DNA of 64,000 nucleotides, taken from positions 186,001-250,000 of the forward strand of contig NZ_JACVAC010000004.1 in NCBI RefSeq assembly GCF_014851685.1, in the 5' to 3' direction. This document shows, piece after piece, positions 51,554 through 61,017 of the stretch. Position 1 is the stretch's first letter. Each line of letters opens with the position of its first letter. The translations under genes and the position numbers were made by a program. The stretch is from Pseudomonas sp. PDM05. Lineage in GTDB: Bacteria; Pseudomonadota; Gammaproteobacteria; Pseudomonadales; Pseudomonadaceae. Below the pieces are notes generated by a model, which was not told the origin of the DNA, made no database searches, and saw nothing but the letters and a program-made list of their open reading frames with translations.

Positions 51554-53152
51554 TCACTCAAGCAAAAACACCATCAACGGATTGTCATTCAACCGCCCGC
51601 TGTACACCGGCGCCTGATGTTCCAGCGGCGTTCCCGCCAGCAGCTTGGTTTCCTTGCGTGCCACGATCACCCATGCCGGCTTTGGCAATGCAGCCAACCG
51701 CTCGACCTCGCTCCCCGCGACAAACAACGGCTGCTCATCATGATCCAGGTTCATCATGTAGCGCACCGCCCAGGTATCCCGGCCGAGATTGACAAACACC
51801 AACGGCCCCGGCTGCTTCATTCGTAGCGCTTCCACCTCGCCAACAAAGGTGCGGGTGTCGAATTGCAGATCCTTGGCCGGACCGATCACGGCCACCAGCA
51901 ACAGCCATTGCGCCGCCAATGCGATCGCACTGAGCCCCACCAGACGACGCCAGGCGATCACTGCCGCCACTTGCAGGACCAGCAGCGCGCCGATCAACAG
52001 CGGCAACGAAACGTCCGGCCAATAACCGTGCTTCTGCCACCCATGCCGACAGACAAAGACTACAACCACGCACAACGCCGGTAGCGCCACGACAAGCCAT
52101 TCGTAACACCTGCGCACGCCAACGAGCCAGCCTTGCGCCTGGAGCAGCCCATAGGCGGCGACAGCGGCAAACATCGGCACCATGGGCAGGATGTAATAAG
52201 CGCGCTTGAAGTGCGGCACCGATAGCCCGAGCAGGATCATCAAGCCGCAGGCGCCCAGGCGCACCACCATCTGCACGTCGTCATTCACAAACCGTTCAGA
52301 CCAGCGATGGCGCAGCGCGATCAACGTTGCCAGCGCCAGCGGCACCACCGGGAAGTAGCGGTACACACTCAACTGGAAGTAGAAGTAGAACGGCTCGCCA
52401 CTTTCATCGAGGCGCCCGCCGACCTGCATCTTGAACACTTCGTCGGCAAAGGCATCGCCACCGCTGATCCGCGCCAGCTTCACCAACAGCCACCAGCACG
52501 CCGCCAACAGCAGCACGCCAACCACACCATGGATCAGCACCTGCCTGACCCGCTGCCCGGGGCGGCTCAACGCCCAGTACACGCACACCACGCCACAGAC
52601 TTCGATCAACCCCAGCGGCCCGCGAATCGCAAAGCCGAGGACGAACAACGGGAACACGGCGAGTTGGCGCCAGCGCGATCCCAAGCGCTCCCCCGTGTGC
52701 AACAGGTAGAAACTGCCGACACAGAGCAGCGACACCATCTGATCCAGGCACACCGAACGCGACTTATCGAGCAACTGCGCAGTGAGCAACGTCAGCAGCA
52801 CCGTGAGCAGCGCCCATTGCCGGCTCGACGGCACCAGCAGGCGATAGATCAGGGCAACGGTGCCGGCAGACGCGAGGGCGGTGGGCAGGATATTTGCCAG
52901 GTGGTTGGGCGCACCAAACAGCCGGGCAAACACAAAGCTGAAGAAGGTCGCGGTGCCGGGATAGTCCGCGTAGGGCTGACCGTAGGTGGTCGGGAAAAAA
53001 CTCGCGCCGTGGCGAAACATTTCCTGCAGGAACAACGCCCAACGCCCGTCAAAACCCTGAGGCTGCTGATCCCAGATCCCCAGGGTAAACAGCAGAGAGG
53101 CGAGCAAGAAAATGCCCAGGGACTCCAGGCGAAAACGGTTGTGGTGATCCAT
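51554..53152 (-). CDS. GT-C fold glycosyltransferase, ArnT/PMT-like
   Basis: 532 aa integral membrane protein with about 11-12 hydrophobic helices. N-terminal acidic loop GFDGRWALFLQEM and the following YADYPGTATFFSF fit the lipid-linked-sugar transferases (GT39/GT83), whose first periplasmic loop holds the catalytic Asp. A soluble C-terminal part (from about residue 440) ends the chain. It would transfer a sugar from undecaprenyl phosphate to lipid A, protein or polymer; which one cannot be told. No arn genes lie nearby. Confidence 0.83.
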   Translation of the reverse strand: MDHHNRFRLESLGIFLLASLLFTLGIWDQQPQGFDGRWALFLQEMFRHGASFFPTTYGQPYADYPGTATFFSFVFARLFGAPNHLANILPTALASAGTVALIYRLLVPSSRQWALLTVLLTLLTAQLLDKSRSVCLDQMVSLLCVGSFYLLHTGERLGSRWRQLAVFPLFVLGFAIRGPLGLIEVCGVVCVYWALSRPGQRVRQVLIHGVVGVLLLAACWWLLVKLARISGGDAFADEVFKMQVGGRLDESGEPFYFYFQLSVYRYFPVVPLALATLIALRHRWSERFVNDDVQMVVRLGACGLMILLGLSVPHFKRAYYILPMVPMFAAVAAYGLLQAQGWLVGVRRCYEWLVVALPALCVVVVFVCRHGWQKHGYWPDVSLPLLIGALLVLQVAAVIAWRRLVGLSAIALAAQWLLLVAVIGPAKDLQFDTRTFVGEVEALRMKQPGPLVFVNLGRDTWAVRYMMNLDHDEQPLFVAGSEVERLAALPKPAWVIVARKETKLLAGTPLEHQAPVYSGRLNDNPLMVFLLE

Positions 53153-53229
53153 CGGTTGACCTGTCAGGTAAAGAGTGCCGACTTATGGTGCCGGCCACCC
53201 TGCTGAATAGCGCCTGAACAGACTCACAT

Positions 53230-54195
53230 TTACCGACGCACGGGCCATACCAACGCCGGGATCAGACGCACATAGATCAATTCACCGACCAACTCGATCA
53301 GGGTTTGCAGGATCACCGCCGTCGCCGCCAACCCGCGTACACCCTCGGGCAGGGCCAGCGCCAAGGGCAGCACCACCAACGAGTTGCGTGTCGATGCGCT
53401 GAACGTCACCGCACGCGCCGTCAACGCCGGCAACGCACAGACACGCGCCGCCAAAGCGCCCATCAGCGGCGCCAGCAACAGGAAGCCCAGGTAGACCGGA
53501 ATCACCGGCAGCAACAGGCTGAAATCACGCACCACCGCAGTGATCTGCGAGGCGATCACCACAAACAACACCAGTGCCATGGCCGGCACCGGCAACCAGG
53601 CCCAGGCGTTGTTCCACGCGCTGATAACGGTCGAGCTGCGCGCCAGCGCCGTGGTGCCCACCGCCAACACCATCGGCACCACAATCAACATCAGGAACGC
53701 CTCGACAAAAGGCCCCGCCTCGACCACCACCCCAGGCTGCGGCCCCAGCATCAACCCCAGGTACACCGGCAACAGCGCCAACTGCACCAGCAGCAACACC
53801 GGCGTCGCCGCCAGCATCAGCCGCGAGTCGCCCTTACCCATATGGGTAAACACCACCACGTAATCGATGCACGGCGTCAGCAACACCAGCAACGCACCCA
53901 GCAATAGCGCCGGGTGCGCGACCAAGCCACGGGTCAATGCCCACACCAGCAACGGCACCAGGATGAAATTGACCAGCAGCAAAGCCGACAGGAAGCGCTT
54001 GTTGCCCCAGCCGTGGCGCAACTCCAGAAACGGGATCTGCAAGAACATCGCGTACATCAGCACGGCAATAGCGGGCGTGACCAGTGCGCCCAGGCCATTG
54101 GCCGATGAGGGCGCGAGCAGGCCGAAGGTGGCTGCCAGGAGGACCGTGATGAAGTAGAGGGGGATCTGATTGTGTTCGAGGGTGTCTCGGGTCAT
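53230..54195 (-). CDS. ACR3/SBF-type permease (arsenic-resistance protein family)
   Basis: 321 aa with about ten transmembrane segments. The BASS/ACR3 layout is visible; the helix LLTPCIDYVVVFTHMGKGD has a Cys where ACR3 carriers have their conserved Cys, and RAVTFSASTRNSLVVLPLAL fits helix 9. No arsR, arsC or arsH is adjacent, so arsenite export is unproven. The start ATG overlaps the stop of a 41-codon antitoxin-like ORF (ATGA), implying translational coupling. Confidence 0.82.
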   Translation of the reverse strand: MTRDTLEHNQIPLYFITVLLAATFGLLAPSSANGLGALVTPAIAVLMYAMFLQIPFLELRHGWGNKRFLSALLLVNFILVPLLVWALTRGLVAHPALLLGALLVLLTPCIDYVVVFTHMGKGDSRLMLAATPVLLLVQLALLPVYLGLMLGPQPGVVVEAGPFVEAFLMLIVVPMVLAVGTTALARSSTVISAWNNAWAWLPVPAMALVLFVVIASQITAVVRDFSLLLPVIPVYLGFLLLAPLMGALAARVCALPALTARAVTFSASTRNSLVVLPLALALPEGVRGLAATAVILQTLIELVGELIYVRLIPALVWPVRR

Positions 54196-54317
54196 GAAAG
54201 CGCCCTGGCTGATCGCAAAGGCAACAAGCTTATGGATCTATTGGCAAAACGGTCGTAGCTGGCAGCCTGCTCTTCTGTTTCAAACTCTGAAACGATGGGA
54301 GAAAGTGGGATGCTCAT
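54192..54317 (-). CDS. 41-aa remnant of a RelB/StbD-type antitoxin, coupled to the permease
   Basis: ATG at 54315-54317 with a perfect GGAGG five bases upstream. The product begins MSIPLSPIVSEFETEEQAAS and continues YDR, as I remember for the N-terminus of StbD/RelB-like antitoxins; from residue 23 on the similarity stops and the frame ends at 41 codons, whereas family members are about 80-90 aa. No toxin gene follows; instead the stop overlaps the ATG of the ACR3-type gene. It appears to be a truncated antitoxin whose ribosome-binding site now leads into the permease. Family recognition is from memory. Confidence 0.6.
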   Translation of the reverse strand: MSIPLSPIVSEFETEEQAASYDRFANRSISLLPLRSARALS

Positions 54318-54497
54318 AGAGACCTCCAAAGTGGGTGCCTGCCAGTCTAATCGGTCCATGATCGGGTGTCGTTCCTCTCGGATATATGGCTCTATCAGTG
54401 AGCGCCGAGATTAGTGGGGCCGCCGAATGGCACACACGTACTGGCAAACTGGCCAACTGTTACTAAAAAAATAAAAACCGACATAGGCAGAAAACCA

Positions 54498-55463
54498 ATG
54501 AACTTGAATGACGCCTCTTCGCGAATACCACTCGCAACACGCAACCCAGGGCAAAGCACGCCCTTCAAGGAACCCGCTGCCGACAACCACCTCATCGGCG
54601 GCTTCACCTGGCGCCACCTGCGCACCGACTTCGACCGCCCCGTCGTCATCATCAACGCCGCCACATCCCTGCGCTGCCGCTATTACTCGCGTTTCGCCGA
54701 CTACCTGTTTGCCAACGGCCTCGACGTCATCACCTACGACTACCGTGGCATCGGCGAATCCCGCCACGGCTCGCTAAAGGGCTTCAAAGCCTCGTGGTCG
54801 GACTGGGGCGTGCTGGATTTCGAAGCGATCTTGCAGCGCGCGCAACGGGAGTTTCCAGGCCAGCCGATCGATGTCGTCGGCCACAGCTTCGGCGGCTGTG
54901 CGGCCGGGCTGGGAGCGTCAGGCGCAGTGATCCGGCGGATCGTCACGGTCGGCGCGCAGTTCGCGTACTGGCGCGACTACGCCACGAGCCAGCGCTGGCA
55001 GATGTTTGCCAAATGGCATGTAGCAATGCCGCTGATGACCGCGCTGTGCGGATATTTCCCCGGCAAGCGCCTGGGCTGGATGGAGGACACGCCGGCGGGC
55101 GTGGTACGCGACTGGAGCACCCCGACACCCAACTATGAAACACGCCCCAGCGGGCGGGGCTTGCGTGAACTGCCCTTCAGCCAGGTACAAGCGCAGATAC
55201 TGGCCATCAGCATCACCGATGACCCATTTGGGACCGTAGCAGCCATCGAGCGGTTACTGGGTTACTTCGACAACAGCGAACGCACCCACCTACGGCTTGC
55301 GCCTGAAGACATCGGTGAGAAGAGGGTCGGGCATTTCGCTTTTTTCCGCAGCGAGTATCAGGACCGCCTGTGGCCGATTGCATTGGCCTGGCTGCAAAAC
55401 GGCCAATTGGCGACGGATACCCTTGGGATTTCCCACAACCTGCGCTTCAATAGCCCACTCTGA
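54498..55463 (+). CDS. Alpha/beta-fold hydrolase
   Basis: 321 aa, no signal peptide. VIINAATSLRCRYYSRFADYL and VITYDYRGIGES lead to the nucleophile elbow VVGHSFGGCAAG with Ser near residue 138; the acidic residue is probably in ISITDDPFG and the final His in KRVGHFAFF. The ATG at 54498 is preferred to codons from 54414, which have no homologous look. The layout recalls hydrolases annotated as esterase/lipase-like in pseudomonads. Divergent from the permease unit; the small gene that follows may be co-transcribed. Confidence 0.85.
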   Translation: MNLNDASSRIPLATRNPGQSTPFKEPAADNHLIGGFTWRHLRTDFDRPVVIINAATSLRCRYYSRFADYLFANGLDVITYDYRGIGESRHGSLKGFKASWSDWGVLDFEAILQRAQREFPGQPIDVVGHSFGGCAAGLGASGAVIRRIVTVGAQFAYWRDYATSQRWQMFAKWHVAMPLMTALCGYFPGKRLGWMEDTPAGVVRDWSTPTPNYETRPSGRGLRELPFSQVQAQILAISITDDPFGTVAAIERLLGYFDNSERTHLRLAPEDIGEKRVGHFAFFRSEYQDRLWPIALAWLQNGQLATDTLGISHNLRFNSPL

Positions 55464-55482
55464 ACCCTAGGACGCTACACCC

Positions 55483-55896
55483 ATGCCCTCGCCAAACAAG
55501 CAGCAAAAACGCGCCCAACGAGCAAAGGCCAAGGCCAAGCAAAACCGCTCCCAGCGCGCCGGCGCGAGCAAACCGGACGCCTTTGCCGGCGATGACAGTC
55601 GCATTGACCTTGAATCGGTGGACTTGACCGAGTTGTTCGTAGAAATGCGCACCGCCAGCGAGATCAACCAGCAGGCATTGTGCGCCGCGTTCCTATCGCA
55701 CCCGCTGCTGGCGGTCGTGCTGGAACAGGAAGGCGAAGAAGAAGCCACCGACTTTATCCTCGCGGCACTGATCGAATATCGCCAATGGGCCACAGATAGC
55801 GATGATGAAGCGGCTGCGTTGGCGTGGATCGAATCGCCACAGTTCCAGGCGGATTACGTGGCGGCCTCCCAGGTACTGGCCAACTCAGCAGACTGA
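55483..55896 (+). CDS. Conserved hypothetical protein, basic N-terminus and acidic body
   Basis: 137 aa. Residues 1-30 are rich in Lys, Arg, Gln and Ala (KQQKRAQRAKAKAKQNRSQR), likely disordered and nucleic-acid-like; the rest is acidic and helical (EQEGEEEATDFILAALIEY, DSDDEAAALAWIE). It begins 20 bases after the hydrolase stop. I do not recognise the family and see no catalytic motif. Codon use is normal for the window. Confidence 0.75.
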   Translation: MPSPNKQQKRAQRAKAKAKQNRSQRAGASKPDAFAGDDSRIDLESVDLTELFVEMRTASEINQQALCAAFLSHPLLAVVLEQEGEEEATDFILAALIEYRQWATDSDDEAAALAWIESPQFQADYVAASQVLANSAD

Positions 55897-55908
55897 CGTA
55901 AAACCAAA

Positions 55909-55997
55909 TGTGGGAGCGGGCTTGCCCGCGAATGCGGTGTATCAGCCACACATTCAGTGCCTGACACCCTGCTTTCGCGGGCAAGCCCGCTCCCACA
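55909..55997. repeat. REPIN-type inverted doublet (GAGCGGG class, CCCGCG variant)
   Basis: Arms GTGGGAGCGGGCTTGCCCGC and inverse between two convergent genes. Confidence 0.9.
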
Positions 55998-56036
55998 TTT
56001 GAACTGCGGCGCAATCAAGCGCCGCACTCGATCACA

Positions 56037-57428
56037 TCAATTGAGTACCGCAACACCCACTTTCTGCGCCTTGCGACGGCTCGATACCATCAACCCCGCC
56101 GCCACCACCAGCAAGCTCAACACGCCAGTCGCAATGATCTCGACCCGGTGCGCTTCCTGGAACAGCATGATGGTCAACGTACCGACGATGAACACCATCA
56201 CCGCGTAGGTCAGGCCCGGGAACAGCCACATCTTGAAGACAATCTTCTCACCCGCCGCCGTACGCTTCTGGCGCATGCGCAATTGCGACACCGCGATCAC
56301 CAGGTACACCAGCAGCGCGATCGCGCCGGAGCTGGCCAGCAGGAATTCGAACACCGCCGCCGGAGCGACATAGTTGGCAAACACCGCCAGGAACGCAGCG
56401 CCGGTAGACAGCATTACCGCCCAGTAAGGCGTGCCGCTGCTGTTGGTGCGCTTGGCCACGGCCGGTGCATCACCGCGACGGCCCAGGGAGAACAGCATGC
56501 GCGACGCGGTATACAGGGCCGAGTTCAGGCAGCTGGTCACGGCAACCAGGACCACGATGTCAACGATCATCTTGGCGTTCGGGATGCCCATGCGTTCCAG
56601 CACGGTCTGGTAGGAACCTACGGCAGCCAGGGTCGGATCGTTCCATGGCACCAGGGACACCACGATGAAGATCGACAGCAGGTAGAACAAACCAATCCGC
56701 CAGATCACCGAGTTGGTGGCCTTGGTGATTTGCTGGCCAGGGTTCTTCGATTCAGCGGCAGCGATGGTAACGATCTCGGTACCCATGAAGGAGAACATGG
56801 TGGTCAGGATCGCGGCCAATACCGCGCCCATGCCGTTAGGCATGAAGCCTTGGGTGTCGAACAGGTGCGAAACACCGCTGACCTGACTGGTCGGCAGGAA
56901 GCCAAAAATTGCCGCCAGGCCGAGGATCACGAAGCCCACGATCGCGACCACTTTGATCAGCGCAAACCAGAACTCGAACTCGCCGTAGTTCTTCACGCTG
57001 AACAGGTTGGTCGCCGTCAGCAGCAAGGTGATGACCAAGGTAAAGGCCCAGATCGCAATGTCCGGGAACCAGGCATGCAGGATGGTCGCGGCGGCGTTGG
57101 CTTCCAGTGGAATCACCAGCACCCAGAACCACCAGTACAGCCAACCGATGGTGAAACCGGCCCAGTGGCCGATGGCGCGGTCGGCGTAAGTCGAGAACGA
57201 ACCGGTGTCCGGCGACGCCACGGCCATTTCGGCCAGCATGCGCATCACCAATACCACCAGCGTACCGGCGGCGGCATAAGCCAGCAGCACAGCAGGGCCG
57301 GCGGCAGCAATCGCGTGGCCGGAGCCAACAAACAAACCGGCACCAATAACGCCGGCAATCGACAGCATGGTGACGTGACGCGGTTTGAGCCCCTGTTCGA
57401 GGTCATTGGAGCTTTGCGTACTACTCAT
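56037..57428 (-). CDS. gabP: GABA/amino-acid permease (GabP type, APC family)
   Basis: 463 aa with twelve hydrophobic segments. Amino-acid transporter (AAT) hallmarks: LKPRHVTMLSIAGVIGAGLF near residue 15, the G-rich helix 1, TGSFSTYADRAIGHWAGF in helix 3, and a central TEIVTIAAAESKNP. Close to GabP of pseudomonads in length and these motifs. No gabT/gabD beside it. The ATG at 57426-57428 is used; longer in-frame sequence upstream is non-coding. Confidence 0.87.
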   Translation of the reverse strand: MSSTQSSNDLEQGLKPRHVTMLSIAGVIGAGLFVGSGHAIAAAGPAVLLAYAAAGTLVVLVMRMLAEMAVASPDTGSFSTYADRAIGHWAGFTIGWLYWWFWVLVIPLEANAAATILHAWFPDIAIWAFTLVITLLLTATNLFSVKNYGEFEFWFALIKVVAIVGFVILGLAAIFGFLPTSQVSGVSHLFDTQGFMPNGMGAVLAAILTTMFSFMGTEIVTIAAAESKNPGQQITKATNSVIWRIGLFYLLSIFIVVSLVPWNDPTLAAVGSYQTVLERMGIPNAKMIVDIVVLVAVTSCLNSALYTASRMLFSLGRRGDAPAVAKRTNSSGTPYWAVMLSTGAAFLAVFANYVAPAAVFEFLLASSGAIALLVYLVIAVSQLRMRQKRTAAGEKIVFKMWLFPGLTYAVMVFIVGTLTIMLFQEAHRVEIIATGVLSLLVVAAGLMVSSRRKAQKVGVAVLN

Positions 57429-57981
57429 TGACACACCTTTGCGAGGAATTGCGAAAACGGTTCGCCCGGCCTGTGCTCTTTCTCGTGAAAAGAAACCAAC
57501 AGGGCGTTCTTTATTTTTTACGCAATATTTGCGCCAAAATGTTACAAACCCGCAATTGACGCGGGCTGTAGGACAATTCAACAGCCGTCGCAACTCATTG
57601 AGAACACTGAGATTCCGCTATAGCGTTACCGTGCGACTCACTTTTAAACGAACGCGCGCACCAAAAACACACACAAAAAGTACGTGACGCTCCATAACAG
57701 GGCTGATAAGCACCGTTTGCCCGATTGACCCTTCCAACACCCGGCCAAAGCTGGCACCATCGCGCCCTTTTTTACGCGAAGCCTGCGGGTTTTCCGGTTC
57801 AAACGGCTGTTCGGTTGTAGATGGCGCGACACGCCGCTGTGCCGATGCGACACCCTGCCGCACACAGCCCGTCAACCGTCCGCAGCGTTGTTGGCTGCCA
57901 TCCAGACGCTATGCTAGCTTGGCGCCTCGCCAGGAAGGCGGCCCAACAGCAAGCACGCAACGAACACAATGAGGACCGCAC
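57429..57981. other. 553-base interval between gabP-type gene and ABC transporter
   Basis: Holds divergent control regions. For the rightward ABC operon a possible sigma70 pair TTGTTG (57888-57893) and TATGCT (57910-57915) with a 16-base spacer is seen. The AT-richer part 57480-57680 probably holds the leftward gabP promoter. I see no coding frame with family resemblance and no clear RNA gene, though the length is unusual for this window. Confidence 0.45.
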
Positions 57982-58755
57982 ATGGCCGAGGCCACGCCCG
58001 CGCTTGAAATCCGCAACTTGCATAAACGCTATGGTGAGCTGGAGGTACTCAAAGGTATCTCGCTGACCGCTCGCGACGGCGACGTGATCTCGATCCTGGG
58101 TTCCTCCGGTTCCGGCAAGTCCACCTTCCTGCGCTGCATCAACCTGCTGGAAAACCCGCACCAGGGCCAGATCCTGGTGGCCGGCGAAGAGCTCAAGCTC
58201 AAGGCCGCAAAAAACGGCGAGCTGATGGCCGCCGACGGCAAGCAGATCAACCGCCTGCGCAGCGAAATCGGTTTTGTGTTTCAAAACTTTAACCTGTGGC
58301 CGCACATGAGCATCCTCGACAACATCATCGAGGCCCCTCGCCGTGTGCTCGGCCAGAGCAAAGCCGAAGCCATCGAAGTGGCCGAAGCGCTGCTGGCCAA
58401 GGTCGGCATCGCCGACAAACGCCACGCCTACCCCGCGCAACTGTCCGGCGGCCAGCAACAACGGGCGGCCATCGCGCGCACCCTGGCGATGCAGCCTAAA
58501 GTCATCCTGTTCGACGAGCCCACATCCGCCCTTGACCCGGAAATGGTCCAGGAAGTACTTAATGTGATCCGCGCGCTGGCCGAGGAAGGCCGCACCATGC
58601 TGCTGGTCACCCATGAAATGGGCTTCGCCCGCCAGGTGTCCAGTGAAGTGGTGTTCCTGCACCAGGGGCTGGTCGAGGAGCAAGGATCGCCACAGCAGGT
58701 GTTTGAAAACCCGCTTTCGGCGCGCTGCAAACAATTCATGTCCAGCAACCGCTAA
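57982..58755 (+). CDS. Polar amino-acid ABC transporter, ATPase subunit
   Basis: 257 aa, HisP/GlnQ-type. Walker A GSSGSGKST, Q-loop FVFQNFNLWPHM, signature LSGGQQQRAAIAR, Walker B VILFDEPTSALDP and H-loop LLVTHEMGFA. The HisP-like insertion LKLKAAKNGELMAADGKQI after strand 3 suggests the basic amino-acid (Lys/Arg/Orn/His) branch. First gene of a four-gene transporter unit whose order (ATPase, binding protein, two permeases) matches a P. aeruginosa locus near hut, as I recall. Confidence 0.92.
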   Translation: MAEATPALEIRNLHKRYGELEVLKGISLTARDGDVISILGSSGSGKSTFLRCINLLENPHQGQILVAGEELKLKAAKNGELMAADGKQINRLRSEIGFVFQNFNLWPHMSILDNIIEAPRRVLGQSKAEAIEVAEALLAKVGIADKRHAYPAQLSGGQQQRAAIARTLAMQPKVILFDEPTSALDPEMVQEVLNVIRALAEEGRTMLLVTHEMGFARQVSSEVVFLHQGLVEEQGSPQQVFENPLSARCKQFMSSNR

Positions 58756-58768
58756 CGGAGCAACATGC

Positions 58769-59521
58769 ATGCAGAACTATAAAAAATTCCTTCTGGCCGC
58801 CGCCGTCTCGATGGCGTTCAGCGCCACGGCCATGGCAGAAACCTTGAAGATGGGGATCGAAGCGGCCTACCCGCCCTTCAACAATAAAGACGCCAGCGGC
58901 AACGTCGTCGGCTTCGACAAAGACATCGGCGACGCCCTGTGCGCCAAGATGAAAGTCGAGAAGTGTGAAGTGTACGTGTCCGACTGGGACGGCATCATCC
59001 CGGCCCTGAACGCCAAGAAGTTCGACTTCCTGGTGTCCTCGCTGTCCATCACCGATGAGCGCAAGCAGGCCGTCGACTTCACCGACCCGTACTACTCCAA
59101 CAAGCTGCAGTTCATCGCGCCGAAAGCCACCAAAGACTTCAAGACCGACGCCGGTTACCTCAAAGGCAAGATCATCGGTGCACAACGCGCGACCCTGGCC
59201 GGTACGTACCTGGAAGACGAGCTGCCGGACACCACCTCCAAGCTCTACGACACCCAGGAAAACGCCTACCTCGACCTGATCTCGGGCCGCCTCGACGGCA
59301 TCCTCGCCGACAAGTACGTGCAGTACGAATGGCTCAAGAGCAAAGACGGTTCCGCCTATGAGTTCAAAGGCGACCCGGTTGTGGAAAGCGACAAGATCGG
59401 CATCGCCGTCCGCAAGGGCGACCCACTGCGCGAGCGCCTGAACAAAGCCCTGGCAGAGATCAAGGCCGACGGCAGCTACAAGAAGATCAACGACAAGTAC
59501 TTCCCTTTCAGCATCGAATGA
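58769..59521 (+). CDS. Periplasmic basic amino-acid-binding protein of the ABC transporter
   Basis: 250 aa. The second ATG of ATGCATGCAG (58769) opens the signal peptide MQNYKKFLLAAAVSMAFSAT, cleaved near AMA-ET; the first ATG is out of frame. Mature: GIEAAYPPFNNKDASGNVVG, FDKDIGDALCAKM, and SSLSITDERKQAVDFTDPYY, the LAO/HisJ signature with ligand residues (Asp in FDKDIG, Ser in SSLSIT, Arg in DERKQ). Two Cys in CAKMKVEKC may pair as in LAO proteins. Belongs to the unit with the flanking ATPase and permeases. Confidence 0.93.
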   Translation: MQNYKKFLLAAAVSMAFSATAMAETLKMGIEAAYPPFNNKDASGNVVGFDKDIGDALCAKMKVEKCEVYVSDWDGIIPALNAKKFDFLVSSLSITDERKQAVDFTDPYYSNKLQFIAPKATKDFKTDAGYLKGKIIGAQRATLAGTYLEDELPDTTSKLYDTQENAYLDLISGRLDGILADKYVQYEWLKSKDGSAYEFKGDPVVESDKIGIAVRKGDPLRERLNKALAEIKADGSYKKINDKYFPFSIE

Positions 59522-59593
59522 TCTGAACGGTATGCCCGACGCGCTCACCTGAGCGCGTCGGCTTTTAGCAATGCCTTGCGATATGAAAACACC

Positions 59594-60289
59594 ATGAATT
59601 TCGATCTCTACGGATTCGGCCCCGCGCTTGCCGCCGGCGCGCTGATGACCGTCAAGCTGGCGCTCACCGCCCTGTGCCTGGGGCTGGTGCTCGGCCTCGC
59701 CGGCGCCTTGGCCAAGACGTCCCCGTACAAGCCGCTGCAATGGCTTGGCGGCGCTTACTCGACCATCGTTCGCGGCATTCCCGAACTGTTGTGGGTGCTG
59801 CTGATCTATTTCGGCACGGTCAACCTGATGCGTGCCCTCGGCGAGTTCTTCGGCAACCCCGATCTGTCCCTCAGCGCCTTTGCCGCCGGGGTGATCGCCC
59901 TGGGCCTGTGCTTTGGCGCCTACGCCACCGAAGTGTTCCGCGGCGCGATCCTCGCCATTCCCAAGGGCCACCGCGAAGCCGGCGTGGCGTTGGGGCTGTC
60001 GAAGTTCCGGATTTTCACCCGCCTGATCATGCCGCAGATGTGGCGCATCGCCCTGCCGGGGCTGGGCAACCTGTTCATGATCCTGATGAAGGACACCGCG
60101 CTGGTCTCGGTGATCGGCCTTGAAGAAATCATGCGCCACGCGCAGATCGGCGTGACCGTGACCAAGCAGCCATTCACCTTCTTCATGGTCGCGGCCTTCA
60201 TGTACCTGGGCCTGACCGTACTGGCGATGACCGGTATGCACTTCCTGGAAAAACGCGCCGCCCGCGGCTTTGCAAGGAGCACCCAATGA
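59594..60289 (+). CDS. Polar amino-acid ABC transporter permease 1 (HisQ type)
   Basis: 231 aa, five or so helices. HisQ-like EAA loop EAGVALGLSKFRIFTRLIMP and the N-terminal GPALAAGALMTVKLAL. ATG at 59594 used; a TTG 18 bases earlier is in frame. Overlaps the next permease by four bases (ATGA). Confidence 0.92.
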   Translation: MNFDLYGFGPALAAGALMTVKLALTALCLGLVLGLAGALAKTSPYKPLQWLGGAYSTIVRGIPELLWVLLIYFGTVNLMRALGEFFGNPDLSLSAFAAGVIALGLCFGAYATEVFRGAILAIPKGHREAGVALGLSKFRIFTRLIMPQMWRIALPGLGNLFMILMKDTALVSVIGLEEIMRHAQIGVTVTKQPFTFFMVAAFMYLGLTVLAMTGMHFLEKRAARGFARSTQ

Positions 60290-61017
60290 GCGGCGACTAC
60301 AGCTGGCTGGCGCATTTCGACCTGGGCCTGAACTGGGCCGTGATCATCAAATGGCTGCCCAAACTGGCCCAGGGCGCAATCCTGACCCTGGAACTGGTGG
60401 CCATCGCCGTGATCGCCGGCCTGCTGCTGGCGATCCCGCTGGGCATCGCCCGTTCCTCGCGACGCTGGTACGTCAGCGCCCTGCCCTACGCCTACATTTT
60501 CTTCTTCCGTGGCACGCCGCTTCTGGTACAGCTGTTCCTGGTCTACTACGGCCTGGCGCAGTTCGATGCGGTACGCGAGAGCTTCATGTGGCCCTACCTG
60601 CGCGATCCGTTCTGGTGTGCCACGGCCACCATGACCCTGCACACCGCCGCCTATATCGCCGAGATCCTGCGCGGTGCGATCCAGGCGATCCCGCCGGGCG
60701 AGATCGAAGCGGCACGCGCCCTGGGCATGTCCAAGCCCAAGACGCTGTTCTACATCATCCTGCCGCGCGCCTCGCGCATCGGCCTGCCGGCTTACAGCAA
60801 CGAAGTAATCCTGATGCTCAAGGCCAGCGCCCTGGCCAGTACCGTGACCTTGCTGGAACTGACCGGCATGGCGCGCACGATCATCGCCCGCACCTACTTG
60901 CCGGTAGAGATCTTTTTCGCCGCCGGGCTGTTCTACCTGTTGATGGCCTATATCCTGGTGCGCGGCTTCAAACTGCTGGAACGCTGGCTGCGCGTCGATG
61001 CGTGCCAAGGACGTTGA
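60286..61017 (+). CDS. Polar amino-acid ABC transporter permease 2 (HisM type)
   Basis: 243 aa. Family hallmarks LTLELVAIAVIAGLLLAIP, FFFRGTPLLVQLFLVYYGL and EAARALGMSKPKTLFYIILP. Forms a heterodimer with the HisQ-type protein. Its last 20 bases overlap the start of the methyltransferase gene. Confidence 0.92.
   Translation: MSGDYSWLAHFDLGLNWAVIIKWLPKLAQGAILTLELVAIAVIAGLLLAIPLGIARSSRRWYVSALPYAYIFFFRGTPLLVQLFLVYYGLAQFDAVRESFMWPYLRDPFWCATATMTLHTAAYIAEILRGAIQAIPPGEIEAARALGMSKPKTLFYIILPRASRIGLPAYSNEVILMLKASALASTVTLLELTGMARTIIARTYLPVEIFFAAGLFYLLMAYILVRGFKLLERWLRVDACQGR

Noticed and set aside
57618..57875. An 85-codon frame in the gap before the ABC transporter
   Set aside because: No ribosome-binding site or family resemblance; it overlaps likely promoter sequence.
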